Below, piece by piece: positions 4,664-5,638 of a DNA stretch of 5,638 nucleotides (within the stretch, counting starts at the first letter, position 1; each line of letters begins with the position of its first letter). The stretch spans positions 1 through 5,638 of the forward strand of contig JAGSHR010000176.1 of assembly GCA_029855985.1 (NCBI GenBank). Direction: 5' to 3'. A model generated the notes under the pieces. It was not told the origin of the DNA and made no database searches. It saw nothing but the letters and a program-made list of their open reading frames with translations. Source of the stretch: Candidatus Njordarchaeota archaeon (GTDB lineage Archaea; Thermoproteota; JANJXX01; Panguiarchaeales; Panguiarchaeaceae). A program made the position numbers and the translations under genes.

Positions 4664-5497
4664 ATGTCGTCGAACTACGAGGATATTTGGGAACTTGTGA
4701 ACTCTAATATTGATATTGCTCGAGAGGAATTTGAAAATCTCGTTGAGAGAGTTTACGAGAAAAGTAAAGGCATGGTTACTAAAAGGGCTGCGGCAATAAT
4801 AGTTGCAAGGGAGTTGGGGGTAGACACTTCAGTTTTAATGTATCCACCAATAAGGGGCAGAATACTCGACGTGGGACCAGTAAAGTATTCCTCATCAGCG
4901 AGCGGTGAAACACCCTATGTTTTATTTACTCTAGTTAATGAGGACGCAAAATACTTGTGTGTAGCATTCGGCGAGGACCACATCTCAACGCTTAAGGAAT
5001 TGGAAGATAAGCCCGTTGAGATTAAAAATTATACGAGAGTAAAATTGACCAAGTACACAATGATTAAGGTCACCGAAAAATCCGAGATAATCCCGTTGGA
5101 TGAGGATACATTACCGCCTATTCATATGTTGAAACCTGCTTTCGCTAATAATATAAGGGAAATAATGGATAAACCGGGTTCAAGTATTATCAAAGCAGTT
5201 GTAATTGATGAGCAAGTCTCAGAGTACTTTACCTGTCCAGAGTGTGGCAGGAGCCTAGATTTAGTCGACTCGGATTGGGTTTGTCCAATCCATGGATCCG
5301 TCGAACCAGTTATTAAGAAGGTTTACAGGTTACTCATATCTGATCCATCTGGTGAGTATCCTGCAGTTTACTTTGGGTCCTTAGATATGCCCAGTCTTTT
5401 AAACAAGTTAATAATTTTCAAGGGTTTTGGCAGGAATGGTGAAGTTCAAATTAACAAGATTTACGAAGTCTCGAAGGAGGATTTTGTTTCTCTGTGA
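4664..5497 (+). CDS. RPA-like single-stranded DNA-binding protein with zinc ribbon
   Basis: This 277-residue protein has the layout of archaeal replication protein A relatives. A helical N-terminal domain (about 17-60) ends in the segment MVTKRAAAIIVARELGVD, typical of archaeal RPA. A first OB fold spans about 63-140. A second OB-like region (about 175-270) contains a zinc ribbon, Cys191-x2-Cys194-x12-Cys207-x2-His210, followed by the conserved-looking HGSVEP. RPA proteins coat single-stranded DNA in replication, repair and recombination. Crenarchaeal SSB is a much shorter single-OB protein without zinc, so this belongs to the RPA type; a paralogue or RPA-associated protein is the main alternative. 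The ATG at 4664 is forced: the in-frame ATG at 4658 runs straight into TGA. No ribosome-binding site is visible, consistent with a first gene. It is divergent from coaBC; the two need not be functionally linked. Confidence 0.85.
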   Translation: MSSNYEDIWELVNSNIDIAREEFENLVERVYEKSKGMVTKRAAAIIVARELGVDTSVLMYPPIRGRILDVGPVKYSSSASGETPYVLFTLVNEDAKYLCVAFGEDHISTLKELEDKPVEIKNYTRVKLTKYTMIKVTEKSEIIPLDEDTLPPIHMLKPAFANNIREIMDKPGSSIIKAVVIDEQVSEYFTCPECGRSLDLVDSDWVCPIHGSVEPVIKKVYRLLISDPSGEYPAVYFGSLDMPSLLNKLIIFKGFGRNGEVQINKIYEVSKEDFVSL

Positions 5498-5500
5498 ACG

Positions 5501-5515
5501 TTTTTTATTGTTTTT
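5501..5515 (+). terminator. Oligo-T terminator of the RPA-like gene
   Basis: T6 at 5501-5506 and T5 at 5511-5515 start 4 nt after the TGA at 5495-5497, matching the archaeal U-tract terminator pattern. A further T-run follows at about 5547-5552 and could act as a backup. Confidence 0.6.
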
Positions 5516-5560
5516 ATTAAATCTAAACTGGTTCGTCAAATAATTATTTTTTCTTGTCTT

Positions 5561-5638
5561 TTAAATGCCTATTGCCAATAGATTAGTTTTTAGTGCTTGT
5601 TTTGCCATTATTAGCGTGTTCCAGACTATGACTTTGGC
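5561..5638 (-). CDS. Possible 3' end of a minus-strand gene (partial, runs off right edge)
   Basis: On the minus strand the frame is open from the window edge for 25 codons to a TAA at 5563-5561. It encodes a hydrophobic, lysine-dotted tail that ends QALKTNLLAIGI. Nineteen of 25 codons start with a purine, as in real archaeal genes. It would be convergent with the RPA-like gene. The competing reading is a plus-strand start at 5565 (MPIANRLVFSACFAI, open to the edge), which lacks a ribosome-binding site and has a weaker codon pattern (16 of 24). Neither has a recognisable family, and 25 codons open by chance is not rare. Confidence 0.35.
   Translation of the reverse strand, partial: AKVIVWNTLIMAKQALKTNLLAIGI

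Noticed and set aside
5565..5638. Plus-strand gene start at 5565 (MPIANRLVFSACFAI)
   Set aside because: No ribosome-binding site, a T-rich leader and a weaker purine-first codon pattern than the minus-strand reading; kept only as the alternative.

Overview
The window reads as chromosomal DNA of an archaeon, probably a thermophilic member of the Thermoproteota/TACK side. Five things point that way. The bifunctional CoaBC has the archaeal form of its motifs (PTMH in place of the bacterial PxMN). There is a zinc-ribbon, OB-fold, RPA-type single-strand DNA-binding protein. Ribosome-binding sites are the strong GGAGGTGA type and sit at internal operon starts, while first genes lack them. TATA-like boxes lie in the intergenic regions. 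Oligo-T tracts follow the + strand genes. No genus is claimed.

Layout. (1) Positions 1-101, minus strand: the first 33 codons of a gene running off the left edge, possibly a transposase N-terminus. (2) 102-222: a divergent control region. It holds a palindromic TATA-like box nested in a large imperfect hairpin, a second hairpin at the minus-strand start codon, and an 8-bp inverted repeat that ends exactly at the next ATG. (3) 223-2009, plus strand: a two-gene membrane operon, a PH-like/winged-helix membrane protein followed by a polytopic protein of unknown function. (4) 2025-4522, minus strand: a tightly packed operon read as coaBC, then a nitrilase-superfamily amidohydrolase, then a FlK-like hotdog thioesterase. 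(5) 4523-4663: a second divergent promoter region. (6) 4664-5497, plus strand: an RPA-like protein. (7) 5561-5638: the probable 3' end of a minus-strand gene running off the right edge.

How the genes fit together. The minus-strand operon is centred on coenzyme A. CoaBC makes 4'-phosphopantetheine, the thioesterase would release CoA from acyl-CoA, and the amidohydrolase between them is translationally coupled to CoaBC. A pantetheine- or beta-alanine-related amide is therefore an attractive but unproven substrate. The plus-strand membrane pair is the least explained cargo and has no assignable function. I see no CRISPR array, tRNA or rRNA. The most unusual DNA is the structured 120-bp divergent region at the left.
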